A stretch of 64,000 nucleotides of DNA from Prochilodus magdalenae (lineage: Eukaryota > Chordata > Actinopteri > Characiformes > Prochilodontidae). Every line of letters starts with the position of its first letter. Position 1 is the stretch's first letter. Positions 45,701 through 64,000 of the stretch are shown piece after piece. Both the position numbers and the translations under genes were made by a program. The notes under the pieces are model-generated. The model had not been told where the DNA came from. It ran no database searches and saw nothing but the letters and a program-made list of their open reading frames with translations. The DNA is taken from assembly GCA_024036415.1 (NCBI GenBank), contig JAMWET010000805.1, positions 62,001-126,000 of the forward strand, in the 5' to 3' direction.

Positions 45701-46808
45701 GCAGCAGCCTCTAAAAACTCCTCTGAGCTGCTTGGGTGTAGCTGAAGTCTCCTGCATTGTGAATGTAAAGAACATAATAGAAGGTTTTTTTTTTTTTTTT
45801 TTTGATGTTTTGTCTGCTCCTTATCAACAAGTAACCAAAATGCTGAACTATGAACTCTGCAAACACTTTATCAGCAGCAATGTTACAGTCAGGGTTATAG
45901 TTAGGGCTTGTATGGTGGTTTAAATTTCTTTACAGCCATGTTGGCAGATGTAGTAGTCTTTTTTTTTTTTGTTTTTTTTTTTTATGCAGAGAACATATTA
46001 TATTTATGTAAAAAAAAATAAAAAAATAACATTTAATTGCTCTTTAATTAGGTAAAGTGCCATTTAAATTTGAAATGTGATGCCTAGTTAAGTCTTATTG
46101 CGTGGCAACATTTTGATACAGGTCTGCCAGCAGGATTCCGCATGACACCGCATGAGTGGACTCGCCTTGCTCTCATTATATGCCGCATAAAATTGCAGAG
46201 CTGCTAAAATAATAATAAATTGCATGAGCGCCGATTCCATACTATGAATAATATTTTGGATGATCCAAATCCATTTCAGTTGAACACAAATAAAGACAAT
46301 TTGGTTGACAGTGTAGCATCCAAATAAGGTATTACTGTACATACTACTGTATAAACTACTGTATTAAAAAACATACCCATGCCTGCAACACTATCACACA
46401 GCTTAACACTGCTTCTCATAAGCAGTCTTGATAACTGGGAGCTCGGTATATGTGATCTTACATGTGCCCTTGACTAATGGCCACATGGCAAGCTGTGACT
46501 TAGCTGATAACATGTTTCTGATCAAGTTTTATTTCACACTTTAACAAATTCATCAGCATTTTATCAGCATTGATCAGAAATTACATGTGTAGTTCTTGTA
46601 AACCTCTTCTGAAGTTGATTATAATCTGACACCCACCATATTTTTCAGGTTACAGAAAGCCCTAGCCCAGTCAGATATGGAGCTCAAAGCCCTGACCCGA
46701 AATCAGCTGGCTCTGGAGGAGGAGATCCAGGTCAAATCCCACTCACTCTACATTGATGAAGTTATTTGCTCTCAGCTCCGTCAACCAATCGCTATTCACA
46801 ATTTCTGA
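39739..46808 (+). CDS. tekt1: Tektin-1, complete, 404 aa
   Basis: Tektins are coiled-coil filament proteins inside axonemal doublet microtubules of cilia and flagella. Seven coding exons: 39739-39928, 40998-41163, 41316-41444, 42946-43092, 43540-43765, 45462-45658 and 46649-46808. All are GT-AG and phases agree, for 1215 nt. The protein starts MSRVMEPPQKFLHSEWKHAN and runs as heptad-rich coiled coil: FWRQELDQKLQ, VAIDLVNDEVE, LNRSAKYYLEKDL, then EEWESFSNTNISKAEKERN. The tektin signature nonapeptide RPNVELCRD appears as RPSVELCYD (325-333), two changes from consensus. The end EEIQVKSHSLYIDEVICSQL matches the tektin-1 tail. Human TEKT1 is 418 aa. It stays close to xaf1, as in human 17p13. Confidence 0.95.
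41755..42620. repeat. Degenerate DNA transposon relic, family X copy 2
   Basis: It begins near TATGCAAAAGTGAGAGACCAC and holds CAAGAAGTTGGTTGCATTTTC, ATAATCCCAAACACATTTCG and CCTTTCAGGCCCATAGCG. The last part is shared at high identity with 54285-54385 and in inverted form with 32900-33140. It lies in the third intron of tekt1. Confidence 0.55.
44920..45010 (+). mobile_element. LINE 3' tail
   Basis: GGACCAATAAAGTATCTATCC followed by ATC/TATC repeats is the usual 3' tail form of several fish LINE families. Only the tail is recognisable. Confidence 0.45.
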
Positions 46809-48380
46809 TAGATCCTTAGATGTCAATTAATGTTGCTTTGTCATCAGTAGTGTATCTTGCACACTTTGTGTCAATAATGTGGAAATATATCATACAAGAA
46901 TGGTCCAGAGTTCTGGTATGTTCTTTGTTTTGTCTTTATAATACAACAGGCAATTTCTGTAGTGAATTTTATGATGGTGTGATGATTGGGAAACCTTTCT
47001 AAAGAGGGGAAAGAAACTTCATGCTGCGTAATAACAGTTCAGCTGTGCAACAGTGTGTAATGTGTTCATAAGTTGCACACCAGGATGCCTCAGACTCAGC
47101 ATGTGGCATGTTTATGGTGTGCTGATAATAGAGCATAGCATAACTCATGGCAGAGTAGTTGGGCCCTGAGTCAATAAATTGCCTGTAGTGAGAAAACAGC
47201 GTCTCTCACATCTCATCCTCCTCTTGGGCTCTCATATTTGTTGATATAGAGCTGCAGCTGTAGCTTAGCAACACTTCCATTTTCAAGTTTCTTCTGAAAT
47301 AAGCAGAAGAAAGCTTAAACTGACTAGACCCAATCATCAGACTGTAGACCATGGACTAAATTACACTCGGTCCTATGTAGTCTTAATCTAGGTGTAATCT
47401 GCACCCTGGTCCGAAACTGTTATTATGACAGTTAATCGAATAATGTGTGACAAATTGAGCAGTTTAGAATCCGTGTAAGGTTTCTTGGAAGCGTTTAAGG
47501 AGTTGGGAAGGCCAAAGTGCTCCTCCAGGTAGCTCCTTTAAGCCCCTCACTGTGGCTGTGTAGTTTGTCTTCTCTCAGTGCTGGTCCCATAAGACGTGGC
47601 TAAATAAATTGATGGAGAGCAAGTGCCTCAATGCCAATTTCAACAGACCAGAGCCGTGTGGGATCTATCCCAGTCACAGAGCCACCAGAAGATGCAGACA
47701 CTCGTCTGGAAGGAAAACCCACTCAGAGTAAAACTCTTCAGTTCCTTTATACTCAGTCACTTAAGTCACTTCTACTTCCTCTAGTATGTACTCATCATTT
47801 TTACAGCTCTCTTCATCTAAGAGCCAATCCTCTAGTTCCTCAGAGGCCTTTATTTAGAAAGGTATTGGTCGGTGCAAGGCTTCTACACGTCTTGTACTTT
47901 CCTAGTTACGTTCTGCTTTTTCTTACCTTCTAAGATAATGGCTTGAATAAATTGTCCTGGAAGCTTTGATCATCAGTGACCTTGAATGCAGCTTCATCTT
48001 TCCCAACCTGAGTTGATTAGTTTTGATGGCCTCAGTTAGAAACTAAAGACATCATAGTAGAACTGGACAGCAGTAAGCTACTCAAGGCCATGCATTACTG
48101 GGATTTTATCACAGAGTAAAACCTTCTTTCAATGCGATACAATCGCAGTAGCTAATGGCCTTATTTAAAATGTAGCTTATTTAAAATATGATAAAATATT
48201 TTAAATGTTTTAAAAAAAAGTTATTTATCATTAATCACAATCAACATAAACAAGTTTGTAGTAACTGAAATTCTTTTAGAGTTTATCATTGCTAACTAAC
48301 TAGAACGTTCAGTTACCCATCACTGTATATTGTGGTCATTTCATTCGCTTACTAGTTTTTTGTTGTATAATAATTAAATA
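46809..48380. other. Downstream of tekt1, no supported gene
   Basis: It probably includes the tekt1 3' UTR. AATAAA hexamers occur at about 47164 and 47604, but neither is clearly the one used. No gene of the human 17p13 interval (for example FBXO39) is visible. Confidence 0.45.
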
Positions 48381-48385
48381 TGATG

Positions 48386-48430
<45 letters not shown>
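48381..48430. repeat. (ATA)n trinucleotide repeat
   Basis: About 15 nearly perfect ATA units after TGATGATA. Confidence 0.95.
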
Positions 48431-49051
48431 GCACTGTTTAATTAAAAAATCCTTTTTGGTCACCAAATCACCCCCATCGCTCTTAACACAATCGCTTAAC
48501 ACATCACAATCCGTTCCCAATGTATTTTACAGCAACTTGAATGTTACTCAGTCATTTGGATTTTAGGACCAGACCTATCTGTTTTATAATAGTGCTATGA
48601 TGCTTTTAGACAGCGGTCCTGCAGCATCCAGAAGGGGGTAAGAAAGTAAAATAGCACCCTGTGGCATTAGAGATAAAACCGTGAGGCTGTTGCAGGTACA
48701 ACTCAGCCTCTCCTAATATTTGTTAGATTAACCTGAATGTTGTTTTGTTCCAACCAGTCTGAAAAGCTTCACCCATCAGCTGCGCCATGTCTGTTGAAGA
48801 CAGGTCTTTGATACAATAGTAGGGATGAGGAATATGACCATATACAGTATATCGTTATTGTGACATGGTTATATTACCATATTTTTTCATTACTTGTGTA
48901 GCAGTAACAACTGCACAGTTTTAATTTTAAATTCAATCTATATTCTATAATTTAATTTAATTCTGTTTACTGAATTTAGGGCAACATGGTATTGTAATGT
49001 AATGTACACATATATAAATGTATACATAAATATAATATATATTCACAGTTA

Positions 49052-49132
49052 CTGTGATGTTCAGGGAATTGAACCAGCAACCCTCCGGTCACAAGGCTGG
49101 TTCCCCAACCTCCAGCCCACGACTGCCCCACA
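49052..49132 (-). repeat. tRNA-derived SINE, 5' part
   Basis: GGGAATTGAACCAGCAACCC, then TCCGGTCACAAGGCTGGTTCC, is the reverse complement of the SINE's B-box and head. Confidence 0.75.
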
Positions 49133-50311
49133 TCCCAACTGATGGGATGTCTGAATATTTAATGTCACAGCATATCCTGTACCATGAACATGTCTTGAAG
49201 TATTGCATTATTGTATTTTCGCCCATATGGCCCACCTTTATCCTGCAGGATGTTCCAAATGAAGGTAATTATCAATTGCAGTTGCCTTAACCGACATCCT
49301 GTACTCAAGTATGCAGTAAATATAACCATATGGCTTAGAAGCCCTGTGTAAGGGAATGCTGCATTAGTAACTGCCCTAGCTGCAGCGTGGATGAGGTCGT
49401 GATTTAACAACGGTTACTCAGAAGGATACAGTTACAGGGGAGGGGATGTTATTGCATGCACCTGTTAACCGAGAGGTAACGGTGTCAAGAAATAAGGCAC
49501 ACACAAACTCATTCTCTGCTCAAATTTAATAAGGAACTGTAAATGTGTGTAAGTGAAAGTATTACAGAGTAAAAAAAACAGTGGGCCAGATTAATAAAAC
49601 TTGCCATACCCCACAAAACATAACACAGTAAAGTCCATAAAGTTACAGAGGCACTGATCATCATGCTGGTCCATCCTTACTGCTGCGGTGATGGGAACCA
49701 GGGGTTGTGATTATGGATGGGCAGATCAATACCTAAATATCGATACTTCAGATCCTGGTATTCACTTTTATAAAATCGATTCTAGTGCAAAAATAACTCT
49801 ATTTATGTGTTTGTTTATTTATTTAGGGTGGATGTGTGCATTAATGTAAACAGTGTGGTACGTGTGGTATACACTACAGTTAAACCAGCCAGCAGATAAT
49901 TTGATATTATACTTATTCTTTCCTTTTACTGTCTGGCATTCTTTTAATAAATATTTTATATTCATTAGGTAGAGATGGAACGTTTAAATGTAGCCATTTT
50001 AATACTGATCTAATTAGTGCACATCTAGTTACTGAGTTTACAGTTTACATGTACTAGTACCAGTTTAACTGAACATAATTGAAACGTTGCTGAACACTGA
50101 ATTGTATTATGTTATTAAAGAGGAAGCACAGAAAGAGACTTCTGAAAGACTTCTGAAGGTTTGTTTAAAAGAATACCAGACAATTATTATACAATTATCA
50201 TTAATTATTGTTGAAAATCACAGACTTTAAAGTATTGATATCTGGATATTAGCCTCTGTATTATTTGGTAACGTATAACAGTTTTGCTATTTGGGGCATA
50301 TCTTTATTTTA
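49133..50311. other. Intergenic, no supported gene
   Basis: AT-rich. No exon, RNA gene or clear element seen between two SINE copies. Confidence 0.5.
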
Positions 50312-50595
50312 ATCCCTTATTGATCCCACAGTGGGGAAATTTACAAGTCGTCCGTATTTAACCCATCCGTGAAGTGAAACAGGATGGCTTAAATGTAATA
50401 TACACTCATTAGTGAACACACACACTAGGGGGCAATGAGAATGCTTACCCGGAGCGCTGGGCAGCCCTATCCACGGCACCCAGGGAGCAGTTGGGGGTTA
50501 GGTGCCTTGCTCAGGGGCATCTCAGTTGTTACTCTTAGTTAAGGGAATCGAACTGGCAACCCTCCGGTCGTAAGGCTGGTTCCCTATCCTCCTTT
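50312..50595 (-). repeat. tRNA-derived SINE, nearly full length
   Basis: It runs from CCTTATTGATCCCACAGTGG through CTAGGGGGCAATGAG and GGTGCCTTGCTCAGGGGC to AATCGAACTGGCAACCC, the mirror image of the copy at 58224. Confidence 0.8.
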
Positions 50596-51161
50596 GGTAA
50601 CTCAATTGCATAAGTGTACAAGGTCATCTCAGCTTTGTTCCAGGAAATATACTGTTGGGAATTATTATGCAGGTCTAACTTCAGCACTTTTGTGGTCCTG
50701 AGTATAAAACAACCTTAAGGCCTCCTTTTAAATTTATTTATAATCACTTTGCAATATCAAAAGTGTATCTCCAAAATAACTTTGCATGATGAGGCAGAAA
50801 TATTCTTATATCTTAATATGTGTTAACATACTGAGATTTTATATCACGCCATTTTTAATAATTTCTATTGCTGTACTCATCATGAGTGTAAAAGGCATAT
50901 TAATGTCAATGTCACAGTGGATTTGCTAATGCATTTTACTAATCTGGCCCTGTGTGTTTTGTGTTGATGATATAACTAGTTGTTTGCAATTTTCAACTCA
51001 GTTATTCATAATAAACCAAGTAATTCTCATCTAAATCTCACATGTCAAATGAAAAAATATCTATACAATCTATCTATACTATGTATTTGTTAGTTTTTAC
51101 AGATATTGGAGTCGAGTGCATTACAACCACTTCATTCACCAAAACCAGCTCCATTGCTCCA

Positions 51162-52867
51162 TAGTGGGGAAAATAAGTATTTAGATCCCAGTATTGTGCA
51201 AGTTGTCAGCAAAAATTGAGGAAAGTCATTTTGTCCTGATTTTTAAAGATTTATTTGCAAATAATGGTGAAAATAAGTATTTGGTCAATAACAAACAAGC
51301 AAAGATTTTCTGGCTCGTCCCACAGACGCTGTGGAACTTCTTTTTTTAAGAGCCTCCGTCTTATCCCAGCCACTTCATTACCTGTATTAAATGGCACCTG
51401 TTTTGAGAGTCGTTAACCAGTATATCAAGACACCCTGGCGCTACAACCTCAAACACTCACATCTCCAAAACTCCTCACTATGTTGAAGACGAAAGAGCTG
51501 TCGGGAGGACCACCATACTACCGAATTGTAGACCTGAACCAAGACCACAGGCTGGGAAGACTGAAAATCTGCATATAGAGCCAAGCGAGCTTGATGTGAA
51601 TAAATCTTACTGTGGGAGCAATAATCCAGAAAATGGAGACTACCTACAGACCACTGTACTAATCTCCCTCAAGAATCTGGGTGCTACCCACGCAAGATCT
51701 CAGCCCGTGGGGTCAAAATGATCCACAAGAACGTTAGGGAAAAATCCCCAGAACCGAAACAAGGGGTGGATCTAGTGAATGACCTGCGGAATCTGGGACC
51801 AACGTTACAAAGGCTACCATCAGCTAACAGCACCATGAGGGGAACTGGCCTACGACGCCAGGTACTCTCAGATCCTTGCAGTGCCACCAAGACGTGTCCC
51901 CCCTGCTTAAGCCAGTACATATCCATGCAACGTCTGAGTTTTGCTAGAGAGGCATTTGGATGTGTCCATAAGAGTACTTGGGAGAATCGTCATATGGTCA
52001 GAATGAAACCACAGTAGAACTATTATGGTAAAAACACAACTCGGTCGTGTTTGGAGGAAATGAATGCTGGAGTTGCATCCAAGGAACACCATGACCAACC
52101 TGTGAAGGCATGGGGGTGGCAAACATCAATGCTTTGGGTGCTGTTTGCTCGTGCAAAGGGACCAGGACGACTGGTCCGTGTACATGAAAGAAATGAATGC
52201 GGGTGCCATGTAATTGTGAAGATTTTGGGTGCAATACCTCCTTCCAATCAGCAGGGCAATGAATGATTTGAAACGGTGAGCTAGGGTCTTTCAGCAGGAC
52301 AATGATCCCAAGCACACTGCCAGTGGCGCACAAGTATGTGGCTTCGTAAGAAAGCATTTTCAAAGTCCCTGGGAGTGGCCCTAGGCCATCGGGCCTGCCT
52401 CAACCCCGATCTCCACTCGAACAACGCCATCGAAAACCTTTTGGAGGGAGTTTGGAAAGTCCGTGTTGCCCAGCCGACAGGTCCACCCAAAACATCACTG
52501 CTCTATAGGAGATCTGCATGGAGGAATGGGCCAACATAAACCAGCAACAAGTGTGTGCCAACCTTGTGCTAGACTTACAGAAAACGTTTGAACCTCTGTC
52601 CATTGCCACAAAAGATATACAACAAAGTTATTGAGAATGAACTTTTGTTATTGACCAAATACGTTATTTTCACACCATTATTTGCAAATAACCTTCACTG
52701 TTAAAAAATCAGACACAAAATGACTTTCCACAAATTTTTTTTGTTCCACATTTTGTCTCTCATAGTTGAGGTCTACCTATGATGTCAATTACAGGCCTCT
52801 CTCATCTTTTTAAGTGGGACAACTTGCACAATTGGTGACTGACTAAATACTTATTTTCCCCACTGTA
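51162..52867 (+). mobile_element. Degenerate Tc1/mariner DNA transposon, about 1.7 kb
   Basis: The left terminus TAGTGGGGAAAATAAGTATT and the right terminus AATACTTATTTTCCCCACTG are inverted repeats. Internal copies of AATAAGTATTTGGTCAATAAC and its inverse mark the inner repeat arms. Broken + strand frames give transposase traces: CSATKTCPPCLSQYI, SFAREAFGCVHKS, MNAGVASKEHHDQPVKAWGW, then LNPDLHSNNAIENLLEGVW, which is a decayed SPDLNPIENLWRE motif with the third acidic residue. Several frameshifts and stops make it inactive. Confidence 0.9.
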
Positions 52868-53265
52868 TGATAGACTTACATATTGTTCATTTTTATGTGT
52901 GATGATTTCAGTCACTCTGTTTCAGAACTTCAAAAAGCTTACATTTTTCCTTCAAAGAAGAAAAGCATTATCAGAGAAGCACTATAATTCAATATTAAAT
53001 ATTAATAAAGTGGCAGACATATACAGTCATATACAAAAGTTATACTGCAAAGTCAAACTGCATGTTTTATTCACATTTAATTTTTTTGTGCACCATTTTT
53101 ATTTATTTGCTGAGTTTAACATTTAAAAAAAAAGCTAATAAAAATAGAAAATGTGTCATAACTTTTGCACATGTTGTGTCTTATGTTCGTTAAATTCAGC
53201 AAATAAACAGTAACTGTTAACGGAAATGAGCCAAAGTGTGTTCTGTATAGAGGACATATTAACTT

Positions 53266-61729
<8,464 letters not shown>

Positions 61730-61777
61730 AGTGGCCTGAGTGGACAGTGGGGCTGCTGTCCTGTGCGCGCTCTGATA

Positions 61778-61808
61778 CTTTCACTTGTAATAAAACGAAA
61801 CCGAAACT
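61778..61808. promoter_or_regulatory. Interferon-stimulated response element of xaf1
   Basis: GAAACCGAAACT at 61797-61808 is an exact GAAANNGAAACT ISRE about 70 nt upstream of the xaf1 start codon. A further GAAA-type half-site (AAGTGAAAGT on the minus strand) lies at about 61778-61787, between it and the start. The arrangement suggests direct STAT/IRF control. Confidence 0.85.
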
Positions 61809-62129
61809 CTTGCTATTACATGAACAGAGGCTCCGCCCAGCTGAACCATAGTAATATTCTAATATTGGGATTTTCTTTAAATATGCAGGCGGTGTTTTAT
61901 GGTTTCCCGCCACATGATTTACAATTACGTCATTCAAGTGAATTAAACCGTGCACACACGTGGTCTCTGTAGGGGATGTGTTGACAGAACTTGACCTGGA
62001 GCGCCCAAAGTAGGAAACCAGGACTGTGTATGTTTTATTTTCTGTTTTATTAATTTGTATATGTTTTTATTTACATGTATGTATACATAGTATTAATGCA
62101 CTATATTCCCAAAAGCACTGCCAACACAG

Positions 62130-62570
62130 CGGTCAGTGCACTGCTGTAGAGTCCAGTGGCGGCGCTTTACACCAGTGCATTCGGCGCTGTGCATTGCGCT
62201 TGGTGAGGTAAGGATTGGTTCCACCTGCTCAGCCATAGAAAACCATTCCGTGAAGCTCTATCCCCACTGTTCTTGAGCTAATCTGAAGGCCACATACATT
62301 TGGAGGCCTGTAGCGATCGGCAGCCTCTGTGCACTATGCGCCTCAGCATCTGCTGACCCCGCTTGTACAGTGGTCTACCACTCCTTTTGGAATTACCGAT
62401 CCCTTTCACTTTGTTATAGGCTAATGCCACTGACAGTTGACTGGGGAATATTTAGTAGTGAGGAAATTTCACGACTGGACTGGACCTATCACAGTACCAT
62501 GCTGGAATTCACCAGACTCCTGGGACAGGAGGTTCTTTCACCAGTGACTTGAATATTAAATTTTAGTCTC
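62130..62570. repeat. Fish interspersed repeat, unclassified
   Basis: The phrases GTGCACTATGCGCCTCAGCATC, CTGACAGTTGACTGGGGAATA and GAGGAAATTTCACGACTGGAC are ones I recall from repeats in many fish genomes. I cannot name the family with confidence. No gene seen here. Confidence 0.45.
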
Positions 62571-63449
62571 AAGAATTCATTTAAGGCACAGATGCCTTTT
62601 AAACCAGGTCTGTATATCTGCCTGATTAAACTGATTGTATTGCCTTGTTGATTTAGTTAATGGAGGAATTTGTAAAATGAGGCAGCCTAACAAAACCAAA
62701 TCTTTCCTACACTGCGGTCATTTATAGCCAATCATAGTCAACTTTCACTCAGAAGTACTTTAAGGAGTGTGACCCTCGTTTCCATTGCCACTGAGCACTG
62801 GCATCTTTAAGGGGATTAGAAAAAAAAGAAAAAGGAATTGAAGCCGGTTAAAATGGAATAACAAAGACCGCTTAAATAACTTAGCACCTAAAACCCACAA
62901 TATACTGTAAATGAAGCAAAGAGTTTAAAATAAAGACGTCAGAGATAAATAACTAAATAAACTGAAAATCAAAGTGAAAAAAAAAAAAGTCAAAATCAAA
63001 AAAGGGATTAGAAAAAATAATAACGATTGAACAACAAACTGTAATAAAGTATAGATAAAATAAACAAAAATAATAAAAATATGAATCTAAAATAAAAATA
63101 AGAATGCAAAAAAGTGATGGAGGGAATCTCAGTAAAAACAGGTCCAGGCTGTCTGAAGGTGGCTCGAAATTTTACAATTACTGAGTGACGCCAGCAAGCA
63201 GAGCTTGAGAGACCCCTGTAGTGAATTCCAGCCGGTGCTCTGTGGCTAAAAGCAGATTTTTCCAGTTTAGTATATACTCTTGGTACCTGAAAGGTGATCC
63301 AGTCACAAGAGTAAGTCTGACCAGATAAGACAAGACGGCCTTTTATTATCCCACATGGGGAAATCCGCATTGTTACACCAGAATATACAGTGAACAGATA
63401 CAGAGAAAGAGCTAGACAAAAGTGCAGGTTATACAAAATAGGAAATATA

Positions 63450-63456
<7 letters not shown>
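62571..63456. other. Upstream of xaf1, no supported gene
   Basis: AT-rich with A-rich runs. A segment near 63335-63430 (CTTTTATTATCCCACATGGGG) looks like a retroelement 3' piece but is too short to assign. Confidence 0.45.

Positions 63457-63523
<67 letters not shown>
63457..63523. repeat. (TA)n microsatellite
   Basis: About 33 TA units. Confidence 0.97.
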
Positions 63524-63527
<4 letters not shown>

Positions 63528-63729
63528 TTTATAAAACGTGTAAATTGTCTGTATCGTGTGGCAATTTAATAACCTTTTTGTATTGCACTTATAATGACCT
63601 TTGTCCATGTGTATTGTGTTGCACTTATAATGACCTTTCTCTAGGTACCAGCACTGGCCCCCTGTTCGGGCAGAGTCTGAACTCGTGGTGAGTTATAGGC
63701 TCTAAACTTCCTGTACTAGCTGGAATGTT

Positions 63730-63815
63730 ATCCAACAGAACACTAAGCATGGTTGTAAGTCGCTCTGGATAAGAGCGTCTGCTAAATACCTTAAATGTAA
63801 ATGTAAATGAAATAA
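63730..63815 (+). repeat. Retroelement 3' tail with conserved hairpin
   Basis: TTGTAAGTCGCTCTGGATAAG, then AGCGTCTGCTAAATACC, then TAAATGTAAATG repeats, is a tail shared by several fish SINEs and LINEs. CGCTCTGGATAAGAGCG can form a hairpin. Confidence 0.65.
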
Positions 63816-64000
63816 AACAGCTACACAAATGAATACTTTTACATGTGTAATTGCACAGACACAGGTTACACAGTTACTGAAGATACTGCACAGATATTGT
63901 ATAAATATATTGCACAGGCAGGCACTGTTCCCCTATGCTAATTGCATAAATTCTGAAGATAACTACTATTACTGACACGAATAGTGCTGCAGGTTATTTT

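Noticed and set aside
51718..52539. Plus-strand frames of 65-100 codons
   Set aside because: They are broken pieces of the Tc1 transposase, not host genes.

Overview
The window is vertebrate nuclear DNA, almost certainly from a teleost fish. It has spliced genes with GT-AG introns, long AT-rich non-coding stretches, a degenerate Tc1-type transposon, tRNA-derived SINEs, LINE fragments, several families of short inverted-repeat elements, and TA/TG microsatellites. An otophysan such as a characiform is a reasonable guess from the repeats, but that rests on memory of repeat families rather than a search.

Layout from left to right: (1) the 3' part of ifi30, a lysosomal thiol reductase, on +, 79-2354; (2) an unassigned run of exon-like segments on +, about 4523-5770, whose reading frame does not join cleanly; (3) a complete ten-exon collagenase gene (mmp13-like, 462 codons) on -, 8758-16887; (4) a gene-poor stretch, 17000-24250, with a 1.35-kb minisatellite and dispersed repeats; (5) a complete inpp5k-like inositol polyphosphate 5-phosphatase on +, 26415-36466, with a candidate 101-codon extra exon and a 27-nt microexon; (6) a complete tektin-1 gene on +, 39739-46808, with an RFX X-box upstream; (7) a transposon-rich interval, 46809-53265; (8) a complete xaf1-like gene on -, 53266-61729, with an interferon-response element just upstream of its start; (9) repeat-only sequence to the window end.

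Every exon of the four complete genes was joined by hand using splice sites and codon phase. The joined frames close exactly: 1389 nt for mmp13, 1446 for inpp5k, 1215 for tekt1 and 828 for xaf1. tekt1 and xaf1 are near neighbours on human chromosome 17p13, and inpp5k lies in the same arm, so part of this order appears conserved. ifi30 and xaf1 are both interferon-linked in mammals, but nothing shows that they are co-regulated here.

The points most worth checking are the extra inpp5k exons, the xaf1 C-terminus that reads into a transposable element, the Pro-to-Ala change in the mmp13 cysteine switch, and the unassigned exon series beside ifi30.
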